Shown piece after piece: positions 26,832 through 36,142 of a stretch of DNA of 64,000 nucleotides (position 1 is the stretch's first letter; each line of letters begins with the position of its first letter). This DNA comes from Alphaproteobacteria bacterium (GTDB lineage: Bacteria; Pseudomonadota; Alphaproteobacteria; Rhizobiales; Aestuariivirgaceae), in contig JAGWTZ010000006.1 in NCBI GenBank assembly GCA_028868695.1, forward strand, positions 1 through 64,000, written 5' to 3'. Made by a program: the position numbers and the translations under genes. The notes beneath the pieces were generated by a model, which was given only the letters and a program-made list of their open reading frames with translations, was not told the origin of the DNA and did no database searches.

Positions 26832-29800
26832 ACATCTCCACCTTCTGCATCAACCGCCCTGTTGCCACCATCCTGATGTCGCTCGCCGTGCTGCTGGGCG
26901 GCCTGTTTGCCTGGAAGCTGCTGCCCGTGGCCGCGCTGCCCAAGGCGGAATTTCCGACGATTAGCGTCTCGGCTGACCTTCCCGGCGCCTCGCCGGACAT
27001 CATGGCCACCTCTGTCGCCACGCCGCTGATCAAGCAGTTTTCGACCATCGCCGGAGTGGATACGATCTCGTCGTCCTCCTCACTCGGCACCACCAACATC
27101 ACCATCCAGTTCGTTTTGAACCGCTCGATTGACGCCGCCGCCGCCGACGTGCAGGCCGCCATTTCGCGCGTGCTGCGCGCCCTCCCGCAAAACATGACGC
27201 AGCCGCCCAGCTACCGCAAGGTGAACCCGGCAGACGCGCCGGTGATGCTCATGGCGATCAAGAGCAAGATCGTCTCGATGACCGATCTCGACAACATCGC
27301 CGAGAACATCATCTCCCCCACCCTTTCAACGCTTGATGGCGTGGCCCAGGTGCTGATCTTCGGCCCGCAGCAATATGCGGTACGCATTGAGATGGACCCC
27401 GACGCGCTGGCCGCCAAGGGCATCACCGTTGGCCAGCTGCAGCAAGCCATCGCCTCGGTGAACAGCATCAGTCCGCTGGGCACGCTGGTGGGCGGGCCGC
27501 AGCAGCTCACCCTTATCGCCAACACCCAATTGGCCAATGCCGGGGAATTCGCCAACCAGGTCATCGCCATCCGCAACGGCAGCGAAGTGCGCCTGAAGGA
27601 TGTCGCCCGCGTGGTGGATTCGGTGGCCAATTTCCAATCCGCCGCCACCCATGATGGCACCCGCGCCATCATCCTCGCCGTGCAGCGCCAGCCCGATGCC
27701 AACACGGTTGAGGTGGTGGACAAGGTGAAGGCCCTGCTGCCCGATCTTGCCAAGAACCTGCCTGCCGCCGCCTCGCTGGAACTGATGAGCGACCGCTCCT
27801 CCTCCATTCGCGATTCCGTGAGCGACGCGCTCAAGACGCTGGGCATCACCATCCTGCTGGTGATCGCCATTTGCTATGTGTTCATCCGCTCGCTGCGCGC
27901 CACCATCATTCCGGCGATCGCCGTGCCCATTTCGCTGATCGGCACGCTGGGCATCATGTATCTCTTGAATTTCTCCATCGACAACGTCTCGCTGATGGGC
28001 ATCACGCTGGCCGTGGGCCTGGTGGTCGATGACGCCATCGTGATGATGGAAAACATCGTCCGCCACATGGAGGAAGAGCACAAGGGCCCGATGGATGCGG
28101 CCCTGCACGGCGCATCCGAAGTGGGTTTTACCATCCTTTCGATTTCCGTCTCACTGGTGGCGGTGTTCATTCCCGTGCTGCTGATGGGCGGTGTCATTGG
28201 CCGCATCTTCAATGAATTCGCGGTGGTCGTCACCGTGGCCATTCTGGTCTCGATGTTTGTCTCCCTCACGCTCACACCCATGATGTCCTCGCGCGTGCTC
28301 ACCGAAGACCACACGCCCGGCATCCTTGGCCGCATCTTCGAAGTGCTGCTCAATGGCCTCACCAGCGCCTATGAAAGCCTGCTCAGCCTCTGCCTGAAAT
28401 TCCATCCGCTGGTGTTCCTGGTGTTCCTGGGCTCGGTTGCGGCTACCATCTTCATGTTCGAGGCCCTGCCCAAGGGCTTCTTCCCCACAGAAGACATTGG
28501 CCAGTTGCAGATCGGCACCCAGGGCCGCCAGGATATTTCATTCAACGCCATGAAGGAGTTGCAGGACCAATTGGCCGCCCGCGTCAGCAAGAATGACGCG
28601 GTGGCCCATGTCGTCTCGGCCGTCGGCTCCAACACCGGCGCCATGAATTCCGGCCGCATGTTTGTGGAACTCAAGCCCAAGGCCGAGCGCGCCAAGCTTG
28701 AAACCGTGCTGGCAGACCTGCGCAAGGTCTTGAACAGCGTGCCCGGCATCACCGCCACTGCCAACCCCACGCAGAACCTGTCAATCGGCGCAAGGCCCGG
28801 TGCCGCCCTTTATCAGATCACCGTGCAATCGCTGAACTATGACGACATGTATGGCTGGGCCCAGAAGCTCGCTGACGCGATGGCCAAAGAGCCAACGTTC
28901 TTCACCGACGTGAACACCGATGCCCAGATCACGGCCCAACAGGCGCACCTGATCATCGACCGCGAAAAGATGCAGGCCTTGGGCGTCAATGTCGATACGC
29001 TGCGCCAGACGCTTTATGCCGGCCTCGGCGGCCAACAGGTGGCCACGATCTACAACAATGGCAGTTCCTACCAGGTGATTGCCGAGCTGGACCCGAAGCA
29101 GGATTGGACGCCGGAACGCCTCGCCAACCTCAATGTGGCTTCGGCCTCAGGCAGCTTGGTGCCGCTCGCCTCCTTCTCGCACATTGAGCGCAAGGCTGGC
29201 GCCCTCACCGTCAACCAGATCGGCCAGCTGCCGTCCGTGTCGATCTCCTACAATCTGCCGCAAGGCGTGGCGCTGGGCTCCACCGTCGATGAGATCAACA
29301 AGCTGAAGGCGGGCCTCAACTGGCCTGTTTCGGTCTCAACCGGCTTCTATGGCACCACCAAGACGTTCCAGGATTCAACCGCGGGCCAGGGCCTGCTTAT
29401 CCTCGGTGCCATCCTGACGATCTACATCATCCTCGGCATTCTCTATGAAAGCTTCATCCACCCGCTCACCATCTTGTCCGGCTTGCCGGCCGCGGCGGCG
29501 GGCGCTTTGGGTGCATTGTCCATCTTCGGCTTTGACCTGTCGATCATCGCTGTCATCGGCCTTTTGATGCTGATCGGCATCGTCAAGAAAAACGCCATCA
29601 TGATGATTGACGTGGCCATCGGCCTGCGAAGGGGCGGCATGAGCGCCAGGGATGCCATACACAAGGCCTGCCTGATGCGCTTCCGCCCCATCATGATGAC
29701 CACACTGGCCGCCCTCATGGGCTCGCTGCCCATCGCGCTGGCGGCCGGCGCCAGTTCCGAACTGCGCCAGCCGCTGGGCGTTGCCGTGGTGGGCGGCCTT

Positions 29801-29941
29801 GTCGTGTCCCAGGCTTTGACACTGTTCATCACCCCGGTTCTGTATGTCTATATGGAGGGCCTTTCCAACTGGCTCACCGGCAAGAGCCGTTCTGCCGCAG
29901 GGCAATCGGCGGTTGCTGCATTGCACCAGCCCGCCGAATAA
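26828..29941 (+). CDS. RND multidrug efflux permease, MdtB/C-like
   Basis: A 1037-residue inner-membrane pump of standard HAE-1 length with twelve helices and two large periplasmic loops. It opens NISTFCINRPVATILMSLAV and carries GLVVDDAIVMMEN in helix 4, with the proton-relay aspartates, plus GIVKKNAIMMIDVA and MRFRPIMMTTLAALMGSLP in the second half. It exports amphiphilic compounds against proton import. The gene overlaps its adaptor by 4 nt. No outer-membrane channel gene is present; a TolC elsewhere is presumed. It is followed after 82 nt by a MacAB-like set on the same strand. Confidence 0.95.
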   Translation: MNISTFCINRPVATILMSLAVLLGGLFAWKLLPVAALPKAEFPTISVSADLPGASPDIMATSVATPLIKQFSTIAGVDTISSSSSLGTTNITIQFVLNRSIDAAAADVQAAISRVLRALPQNMTQPPSYRKVNPADAPVMLMAIKSKIVSMTDLDNIAENIISPTLSTLDGVAQVLIFGPQQYAVRIEMDPDALAAKGITVGQLQQAIASVNSISPLGTLVGGPQQLTLIANTQLANAGEFANQVIAIRNGSEVRLKDVARVVDSVANFQSAATHDGTRAIILAVQRQPDANTVEVVDKVKALLPDLAKNLPAAASLELMSDRSSSIRDSVSDALKTLGITILLVIAICYVFIRSLRATIIPAIAVPISLIGTLGIMYLLNFSIDNVSLMGITLAVGLVVDDAIVMMENIVRHMEEEHKGPMDAALHGASEVGFTILSISVSLVAVFIPVLLMGGVIGRIFNEFAVVVTVAILVSMFVSLTLTPMMSSRVLTEDHTPGILGRIFEVLLNGLTSAYESLLSLCLKFHPLVFLVFLGSVAATIFMFEALPKGFFPTEDIGQLQIGTQGRQDISFNAMKELQDQLAARVSKNDAVAHVVSAVGSNTGAMNSGRMFVELKPKAERAKLETVLADLRKVLNSVPGITATANPTQNLSIGARPGAALYQITVQSLNYDDMYGWAQKLADAMAKEPTFFTDVNTDAQITAQQAHLIIDREKMQALGVNVDTLRQTLYAGLGGQQVATIYNNGSSYQVIAELDPKQDWTPERLANLNVASASGSLVPLASFSHIERKAGALTVNQIGQLPSVSISYNLPQGVALGSTVDEINKLKAGLNWPVSVSTGFYGTTKTFQDSTAGQGLLILGAILTIYIILGILYESFIHPLTILSGLPAAAAGALGALSIFGFDLSIIAVIGLLMLIGIVKKNAIMMIDVAIGLRRGGMSARDAIHKACLMRFRPIMMTTLAALMGSLPIALAAGASSELRQPLGVAVVGGLVVSQALTLFITPVLYVYMEGLSNWLTGKSRSAAGQSAVAALHQPAE

Positions 29942-30023
29942 CCATATAAACAAATGAAGGAGCCATGGCCTGCGCCGGGTGCAACGCCCCGCGCATAAGG
30001 CCGCGCGTGCGAAAGTGAGCCTC

Positions 30024-31289
30024 ATGCTGAAATCCAATGAAGACGCCGCCCGCGACGTGGCCGACAAGCTGGGCCTTGCGGCCCGCGCCAAGGCAAAAAC
30101 CCGCCAGCGCCTGTTGCGCGCGGCAGCCTTGGTTCTGGTTCTTGCGGGCGGCTATGCCTATTGGCAGCACCGCAGCGCCGCCAGCCAGGCCGTCACCTAT
30201 GAGACCGCTGCCGTGAAAGCGCAGGATGTTGTTGTGAAGGTGACAGCCACCGGCACGCTGGCGCCGGTTACCGAAGTGGATGTCTCCAGCCAGCTTTCCG
30301 GCGTGGTGCGTGAGGTGAATGTCGAGGAAAACGCCATCGTCAAGAAGGGTGACGTGCTGGCCGTGCTCGATGACACGCGCCTGAAAACCAGCCGCGATGG
30401 CACTGCCGCCAAGCTGGCGATTTCGCAAGCCGCCGTGGTGCAGGCCCAATCCACCCTGTCCGAGCAGACCCAGATCAGGGACCGCCAGCAATCCCTCGCC
30501 CAACGCGGCATTTCCGCAGCGCAAACCGTGGATAGCGCCGTGGCATCGGTGGACCGCGCCCAAGCCGCCCTGCAATCGGCGCAAGCGCAAGTCACTTCCA
30601 CCCAGGCCGACCTTGCCACCATCGACACGGACTTGGCCCACACCATCATCACAGCACCCATTGACGGCGTGATCCTGAAGCGCAGCGTGGAGCCGGGGCA
30701 AACCGTGGCCGCCTCGCTGCAAGCGCCGATTCTGTTCCAGATTGCCGGAGACCTGCGTGAACTGGAACTGGATGCCAATGTCGATGAGGCCGATATCGGC
30801 CGCGTCAAGGAAGGCCAGGCTGCCAGTTTTGCGGTGGATGCCTACCGTGACCGCAGCTTCCCCGCCGCCATCAAGCGCATTTCCTTCGCCCCGCAAACGG
30901 TAGATGGCGTGGTGACCTACACCTCCGTGCTTTCCGCCGGCAATTCTGATCTCGCATTGCGCCCCGGCATGACGGCCACGGCCTATATCACCGTGGCTTC
31001 ATATCCCCATGCCCTCACTGTTCCCAATGAGGCGCTGCGCTACAAGCCGCCTGTGGTCCAGGCCTCGCGCGGCTTCTCGATCACCAACCTGTTCCTGCCC
31101 CGCATGCCAAGGCAGGACACCACGAAACCCACCAACGGCCAGCGCAATCTCTATGTGCTGCGCGATGGCAAGCCCGAAGCCGTGCCGGTGGAACTGGGTG
31201 CCAGCGATGGCAAGGTCACCATCATCAAGGCCGATGGCATCAAGGAGGGTGATCTGATCATCAGCGCCCAAAAGCAGGGCGCTTCGTGA
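30024..31289 (+). CDS. MacA-like efflux adaptor
   Basis: A 421-residue periplasmic adaptor with one N-terminal helix (about residues 29-46), a lipoyl domain split by a helical hairpin (SSQLSGVVREVNVEENAIVKKGD and ITAPIDGVILKRSVEPGQTV), a beta-barrel and a membrane-proximal domain. LITVPNEALRYKP-type sequence near residue 330 is typical of the MacA group. A GTGAG stretch lies before the ATG at 30024; a start at 29979 is possible. Its end overlaps the GTG of the MacB-type ATPase gene. It should link the ABC exporter to a TolC-type channel. Confidence 0.88.
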   Translation: MLKSNEDAARDVADKLGLAARAKAKTRQRLLRAAALVLVLAGGYAYWQHRSAASQAVTYETAAVKAQDVVVKVTATGTLAPVTEVDVSSQLSGVVREVNVEENAIVKKGDVLAVLDDTRLKTSRDGTAAKLAISQAAVVQAQSTLSEQTQIRDRQQSLAQRGISAAQTVDSAVASVDRAQAALQSAQAQVTSTQADLATIDTDLAHTIITAPIDGVILKRSVEPGQTVAASLQAPILFQIAGDLRELELDANVDEADIGRVKEGQAASFAVDAYRDRSFPAAIKRISFAPQTVDGVVTYTSVLSAGNSDLALRPGMTATAYITVASYPHALTVPNEALRYKPPVVQASRGFSITNLFLPRMPRQDTTKPTNGQRNLYVLRDGKPEAVPVELGASDGKVTIIKADGIKEGDLIISAQKQGAS

Positions 31290-31978
31290 GCCGAACGCCT
31301 CTCATATCCCTGCGCGGCATCACCCGCCTCTATGGAGAAGGCGCTGCGCTGGTGAAGGCCCTGGCAGGCATCGACCTTGATATCGGCGAAGGCGAATTCG
31401 TTGCCGTCATGGGCCCTTCAGGCTGCGGCAAATCCACGGCCATGAACATCCTCGGCTGCCTCGACAGGCCCACCTCCGGCACCTATGCCTTCATGGGAAC
31501 CGATATCACGGGGCTGGACAATGATGGCCGCGCCCTGTTCCGCCGCAACTATCTGGGCTTCGTGTTTCAGGGCTTCAACCTGCTGGCACGCACCACCGCG
31601 CTCGAAAATGTTGAATTGCCCCTCACCTATCGCGGCACGCCACGGGCCGAGCGTCAGTCCCGCGCCCGCGAGGCCTTGGCGCTGGTCGGCCTGCAGGGCC
31701 GCGAGGATCACCCGCCCTCTGCCCTCTCCGGCGGCCAGCAGCAGCGTGTGGCCATTGCCCGCGCCATTGTTTCAGGCCCCAAGGTTCTGCTCGCTGACGA
31801 ACCCACCGGCAACCTCGACAGCACCCGCAGCCACGACATCATGAAGCTCATCAAGGCGCTGAATGAAGACAGCGGCATCACTGTCATCATGGTCACCCAT
31901 GAGAAGGACATGGCCGCCTATGCCAGGCGCCAGCTGCACTTCAATGATGGGCTGATCATCAGCGAGGAGAAGGTCTAG
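31286..31978 (+). CDS. MacB/LolD-type ABC ATPase
   Basis: A 230-residue ATPase. Walker A is GPSGCGKST near residue 44, the Q-loop is GFVFQGFNLLARTTALENVELP, the signature is LSGGQQQRVAIA and Walker B is VLLADEPTGNLDS. This is the MacB/LolD/FtsE branch, which drives mechanotransmission by a separate permease. It starts with GTG overlapping the MacA stop and ends 3 nt before the permease ATG. In E. coli MacB the ATPase and permease are one chain; here they are separate. Confidence 0.93.
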   Translation: MSRTPLISLRGITRLYGEGAALVKALAGIDLDIGEGEFVAVMGPSGCGKSTAMNILGCLDRPTSGTYAFMGTDITGLDNDGRALFRRNYLGFVFQGFNLLARTTALENVELPLTYRGTPRAERQSRAREALALVGLQGREDHPPSALSGGQQQRVAIARAIVSGPKVLLADEPTGNLDSTRSHDIMKLIKALNEDSGITVIMVTHEKDMAAYARRQLHFNDGLIISEEKV

Positions 31979-31981
31979 GCC

Positions 31982-33190
31982 ATGCTGATCGAATCCTTCA
32001 AGCTGGCATTGCGCACCATCAGCCGCAATGTGCTGCGCTCGGTGCTGACCCTGCTGGGCATCGTGATCGGCGTTGGTGCGGTGATTGCACTCGTCACCCT
32101 TGGCCAGGGCACGCAAAGCAAGGTGACCAGCGATCTTTCCACCCTTGGCACCAATCTGGTTTTCGCCAGGCCAGGCTCGCCCACCCCCGGCCCGCCTTCC
32201 GGCAATGATGCGCGCGACTTCACCGACAGGGATGTTGAGGCCCTGCGCGCCGGCCTGCACAACGTGCGCGGTGTTTCCCCCACCGCCGCCAAGCCGCTCA
32301 AGGCCGTGGTTGGCACCAGCTCGGAACAAACCACCGTCACGGGCGCCGACCCCGACTATTTCGCCGTGCAGGATTGGTCCTTTGCCGAAGGCGGCCCCTT
32401 CAGTGACAGCGATGCCCGCGCCGGCACCGGCCTGTGCATCATCGGCCAAACCCTGAAGGCAGATCTCTTTGACAATCAAAGCCCGCTGGGCGCTTCCATG
32501 CGGCTGGGCAAATTCACTTGCACGGTGTCCGGCGTGCTTGCGCCCAAGGGCCAATCGGCCTTTGGCAGCGACCAGGACAACACCGTGGTCATCCCCCTGC
32601 GCACCTTCCAGCGCCGTGTCGCGGGCAACACCAAGATCGCCAGCATTGCCGTTTCCGCCAGCAGTCCTGATGATGTGCCCGATGTGCTGGCCTCGATGCA
32701 GGAAATTCTGCGCGAGACCCGCCACATCGGCCCCACAGCCGAAGATGATTTCTCGGTGCGCGATCTCTCGCAGATGATGTCGATGCTTTCTTCCACCACC
32801 ACGGTGATGACAGGCCTGCTGGCCGCCGTGGCGGGTGTCAGCCTGCTTGTCGGCGGCATCGGCATCATGAACATCATGCTGGTCTCAGTGACTGAGCGCA
32901 CGCGGGAAATTGGCATCCGGCTGGCCATCGGCGCTTTGGCCAGCCAGGTTCTCACCCAGTTCCTGGTGGAGGCCGTGGTGCTGTGCCTGCTCGGCGGCGT
33001 GCTTGGCATTTCACTGGGCTTGGGGATCGCTGGCCTCGGCAGCTATTTCCTCGGCATTCCCTTCGCGGTGGCGCCATGGATCGTGCTGCTGTCCTTCGGC
33101 TTTTCAGGGCTGATTGGCCTGGTCTTCGGCTATTTCCCGGCCCGCCGCGCCGCCAGCCTCGATCCCATTGAAGCCCTGCGCCACGAATAG
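31982..33190 (+). CDS. MacB-type ABC permease (FtsX superfamily)
   Basis: A 402-residue permease with the FtsX-superfamily layout: one N-terminal helix (about 20-42), a large periplasmic domain (about 50-280), and three C-terminal helices containing GGIGIMNIMLVSVTERTREIGIRLAIGA, the conserved coupling segment. The C-terminus FPARRAASLDPIEALRHE is characteristic of the family. With the adaptor and ATPase it should move substrates from the periplasm outward. It is the last gene of the efflux operon, 17 nt before the end of the convergent transglycosylase gene. Confidence 0.93.
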   Translation: MLIESFKLALRTISRNVLRSVLTLLGIVIGVGAVIALVTLGQGTQSKVTSDLSTLGTNLVFARPGSPTPGPPSGNDARDFTDRDVEALRAGLHNVRGVSPTAAKPLKAVVGTSSEQTTVTGADPDYFAVQDWSFAEGGPFSDSDARAGTGLCIIGQTLKADLFDNQSPLGASMRLGKFTCTVSGVLAPKGQSAFGSDQDNTVVIPLRTFQRRVAGNTKIASIAVSASSPDDVPDVLASMQEILRETRHIGPTAEDDFSVRDLSQMMSMLSSTTTVMTGLLAAVAGVSLLVGGIGIMNIMLVSVTERTREIGIRLAIGALASQVLTQFLVEAVVLCLLGGVLGISLGLGIAGLGSYFLGIPFAVAPWIVLLSFGFSGLIGLVFGYFPARRAASLDPIEALRHE

Positions 33191-33207
33191 TACGGTCAAT
33201 CGCCGCC

Positions 33208-34410
33208 TCACTGCCCCGTCAGCTTGGAGATGAATTCCGGCGTGGGATAGCTGTCCGCCGGCCAGCCCAGTTTCATCTGCTCTTTCTTCACCGCGGCGCG
33301 CGTGCCCGCACCGATCTTGCCGTCAGCCTTGCCAACATCATAACCCTTGGAGGTGAGGAAGTTCTGCAGCGCCACCACCTGTTCGTAGGAAGGCACATGC
33401 ACCTCCGCCCGGCCGGGCGAAACCGCCGGCGCCCCGGCAATGCGCGTGGCGAGATAGGCCGCCGTGGTCGAATAGACGAGGCTTTCATTCCACTTGAGAT
33501 AGGCGGTAGTGAAATTGTGATAGGCGAGGAAGGCAGGCCCATCCTTGCCCATCGGCAGCAGCAGTGCGGCTGGCACCTTGTCGGCCTTCAGGGGCTGGCC
33601 ATCAGCCATCACCACACCCCATTTCGCCCAATCGGAGCGGGCGTGATTGATGGCAAGGTCAGCCTGGTCCCACGGCAAATCCGCCGTCAGCTTCACTTCC
33701 TGGATCCACGGCTGGCCAGCGGCCCAGCCGCTCTTCTTGAGCAGGTTGGCCGTTGAGGCGATCACATCTGGCACCGAGGTTTTCAGGTTCACCTTGCCGT
33801 CGCCGTCAAAATCCACGCCGCTGGTGTCATAGTCATAGGCCATGAATTGCGTCTGGCCGATTTCGCCTGCCCAGGCGCCATTCATCTCTGCTGGCGTCAG
33901 CCAGCCCTTCTGGATGAGATGCAGCGCGGGAATGATCTGCGGGCGGAATTTTTCCGGGCGGCGGCAATCCCAGGCCAGCGTCACCAGCGATTGCAGGGTG
34001 GGGGAATTGCCCATGAAGCCGCCGAAATCAGTCTCCAGCGCCCAGAAGGCAGTGATCACCGGCGCGGGAACGCCATATTGCTGCTGAACGGCATCAAAGG
34101 TGACTTTGTTTTTCTCAATCAGCGCCCGGCCCTTGGTGATGCGTGCATCGGTGGCCATCTTGGCGGCAAATTGCAGGAAGCTTTGCGCAAAGACATTCTG
34201 CGCGCGGTCACGCTTGATGATGCCGGCGTCATACTGCACATGATCGAGCACGGCCAGTGCCTCGCCGGAAACACCCTGCGCCGCAGCTTCCTTTTTCACC
34301 TGGGCCAGGAAGGCATCAAAGCCTTGCGCGGTGTTCCCGCAGCTGGCGGCAATTGCCGCAGGTGCCGCCCCGAGAAGGCCAAATGCCACAACCACCGCCG
34401 AAAGCTTCAT
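33208..34410 (-). CDS. Lytic murein transglycosylase, MltB family
   Basis: A 400-residue exported enzyme that cleaves peptidoglycan glycan strands with 1,6-anhydro product. A signal peptide (about residues 1-22, cut after AIAA or nearby) precedes the catalytic SLT-2 domain with E126 in FWALETDFGG and the MltB hallmark GEIGQTQFMAYDY. The last ~60 residues are a PG_binding_1 domain (LQNFLTSKGYDVGKADGKIG...). No lipobox cysteine is at the cleavage site, so it is periplasmic rather than a lipoprotein. The ATG at 34410 has GGGGAG at 7 nt; the ATG at 34416 is too close to it. Confidence 0.92.
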   Translation of the reverse strand: MKLSAVVVAFGLLGAAPAAIAASCGNTAQGFDAFLAQVKKEAAAQGVSGEALAVLDHVQYDAGIIKRDRAQNVFAQSFLQFAAKMATDARITKGRALIEKNKVTFDAVQQQYGVPAPVITAFWALETDFGGFMGNSPTLQSLVTLAWDCRRPEKFRPQIIPALHLIQKGWLTPAEMNGAWAGEIGQTQFMAYDYDTSGVDFDGDGKVNLKTSVPDVIASTANLLKKSGWAAGQPWIQEVKLTADLPWDQADLAINHARSDWAKWGVVMADGQPLKADKVPAALLLPMGKDGPAFLAYHNFTTAYLKWNESLVYSTTAAYLATRIAGAPAVSPGRAEVHVPSYEQVVALQNFLTSKGYDVGKADGKIGAGTRAAVKKEQMKLGWPADSYPTPEFISKLTGQ

Positions 34411-34474
34411 GAACATCTCCCCGAATCAAATTTTCTTGCAATGCTGCAACCTAGCACTGCGGCCAAAACAGCGG

Positions 34475-35755
34475 CTAGTGCTTGAACTGCTCCGGCCCTT
34501 TCAGGAAGGCGCGCGGCGAAAGCACGAAGGCCAGCACCACGCCGGCCAGAATGCCGGTCGTCAAATCCACAAAGATTGTGAGCAGGAAGGTGGCGGCCAG
34601 CACCAGGGACTCGCCCTTGGCCTGCTTCAGGAGGCGCCACACCTCGGCCTTGTCGGCCATGTTCCAGCACACCAGTGCAAGAATGCCCGCCAGCGCCGCC
34701 AGCGGGATGTAACCCGCCAGCGGTGCGGCCACCAGCATGAACAGAAGCAGGAACACTGCATGCAACATGCCGGAAATCGGCGTCTTCGCGCCGGCCTTCA
34801 CATTGGTGGCAGTGCGCGCGATGGTGCCTGTTACCACAATGCCGCCAAACAGCGCCGAGGCCACATTGCCAACACCCTGCGCCATCAGTTCCGTGCTGGT
34901 GCGGTGCTTGCGGCCGCTCATGCTGTCAGCCACCATCGCTGAAAGCAGCGATTCAATGCCACCAAGCAAAGCCAGTGAGGCCGCAGATGGCGCCAGCGCC
35001 CAAAGCCGCACCGCGCTGAATTCCGGCACATGCGGCAGCGGCAGCTGCGAGGGAATGCCGCCAAACCGGCTGGCAATGGTTTCAACCGCGCCGGGGATGA
35101 GCAGTGCCAAAACCGAAGCGAGGCAAACAGCGATCAGCAGGCTGGGCCAATGCGGCCGGTAATGCCGCAGCACGGCAATGAGCGCGATGCTCACCACCGC
35201 CAGGCCCAGAGCGGCAACATTCAACGTGCTGCTTGCGGCCGCTAGCGCACCCAGCTTGGGCAGCAATGCCCCAGGTTCCGCGCCCGCCAGCTTCAACCCG
35301 AACAGGTCCTTGATCTGGCTGGCAAAGATGATGACGGCAATGCCCGCCGTAAAGCCAACTGTCACCGCATGCGGCACATAGCGGATCAACCGCCCCAGGC
35401 CGGAAGCGCCAACCACGAACAGGATGACGCCGGCCATCATCGTGGCCAAAAACAGCCCGTCCAGCCCCTGCGCATCGGTGATCGATGCCATCAATACGAT
35501 GAAGGCCCCCGCAGGCCCGCCAATCTGGAACCGGCTGCCGCCCAATGCGGAAATGATGAAGCCGCCGATGATCGAGGTGTAAAGCCCGCGCTCAGGCGAA
35601 ACATGCGAGGCAATGGCAATGGCCATCGAGAGCGGCAAAGCCACAATCGCCACCGTCAGCGCCGCCAGCGCATCCGCCTTGAAGGAAGCAAGCCCATAAC
35701 CCTCACGCCAGGCCGTCACGGATTTGGGGTAAAATCCAGTCTGCAAATGCGGCAT
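34475..35755 (-). CDS. SulP family anion permease lacking a STAS domain
   Basis: A 426-residue inner-membrane transporter of the SulP (SLC26) family. The N-terminal GYGLASFKADALAALTVAIVALPLSMAIAIA and GGPAGAFIVLMASI are the family signatures; about twelve hydrophobic segments follow. Most SulP proteins are 550 residues or more with a cytoplasmic STAS domain; this one ends (FLKGPEQFKH) right after the membrane part. Likely substrates are sulfate, bicarbonate or dicarboxylates; it cannot be decided here. A GGAGAA site precedes the ATG. Confidence 0.88.
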   Translation of the reverse strand: MPHLQTGFYPKSVTAWREGYGLASFKADALAALTVAIVALPLSMAIAIASHVSPERGLYTSIIGGFIISALGGSRFQIGGPAGAFIVLMASITDAQGLDGLFLATMMAGVILFVVGASGLGRLIRYVPHAVTVGFTAGIAVIIFASQIKDLFGLKLAGAEPGALLPKLGALAAASSTLNVAALGLAVVSIALIAVLRHYRPHWPSLLIAVCLASVLALLIPGAVETIASRFGGIPSQLPLPHVPEFSAVRLWALAPSAASLALLGGIESLLSAMVADSMSGRKHRTSTELMAQGVGNVASALFGGIVVTGTIARTATNVKAGAKTPISGMLHAVFLLLFMLVAAPLAGYIPLAALAGILALVCWNMADKAEVWRLLKQAKGESLVLAATFLLTIFVDLTTGILAGVVLAFVLSPRAFLKGPEQFKH

Positions 35756-35793
35756 GGGCAGTTCTCCGTCAGGCGTTTTGGGTGTGATGCCAG

Positions 35794-36005
35794 AGATTTA
35801 TCAGGTGCGGGCCGGAAAGTCATCCCAGGCGGCCCGTGGCGAACCGGCACAGTGCCGCCTTGCCCAAATGGCAAAGGGACCTGCGGTTTCCCGCAGGTCC
35901 CCCGAATTGGGCCCGGCGCACCAACCCACGCCTCTCCACGGTGGGACCGGGGGCGATACCTCACCTAAGGCAGGCACAGATCGTAAAGGCAGCAGGCCCA
36001 AATCT
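35794..36005. ncRNA. Candidate structured RNA or long leader in the SulP-hisG gap
   Basis: This 387-nt gene-free stretch (35756-36142) contains strong nested pairing. The ends can pair: 35794-35799 with 36000-36005 and 35809-35813 with 35995-35999. Inside, an 11-bp hairpin (35876-35886 with 35891-35901, TTTC loop) sits within an outer helix 35862-35867/35907-35912, and there are hairpins near 35830-35860 and 35925-35946. I could not match it to 6S, tmRNA, RNase P, SRP RNA or a riboswitch I know. The strand is undecided: on the minus strand it would be the SulP leader. From 36006 to 36142 the sequence is AT-rich with no feature I can name. Confidence 0.3.
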
Positions 36006-36142
36006 TTGAATGTTGTGGAACAAGCGATATTTACAACAAGCAGCCCGCTTTTCAATCGCTCATCCCTAAAAAAAAGCGAAACTTTCGACTCTTAACTTGT
36101 AGCAATCCTGCAAAAAGTTTTGGATCAGGCCTGAGCGCGAAT

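Noticed and set aside
35754..36095. 113-codon plus-strand frame in the SulP-hisG gap
   Set aside because: The region is dominated by strong base pairing and the product has no recognisable pattern; a structured RNA or leader explains it better.
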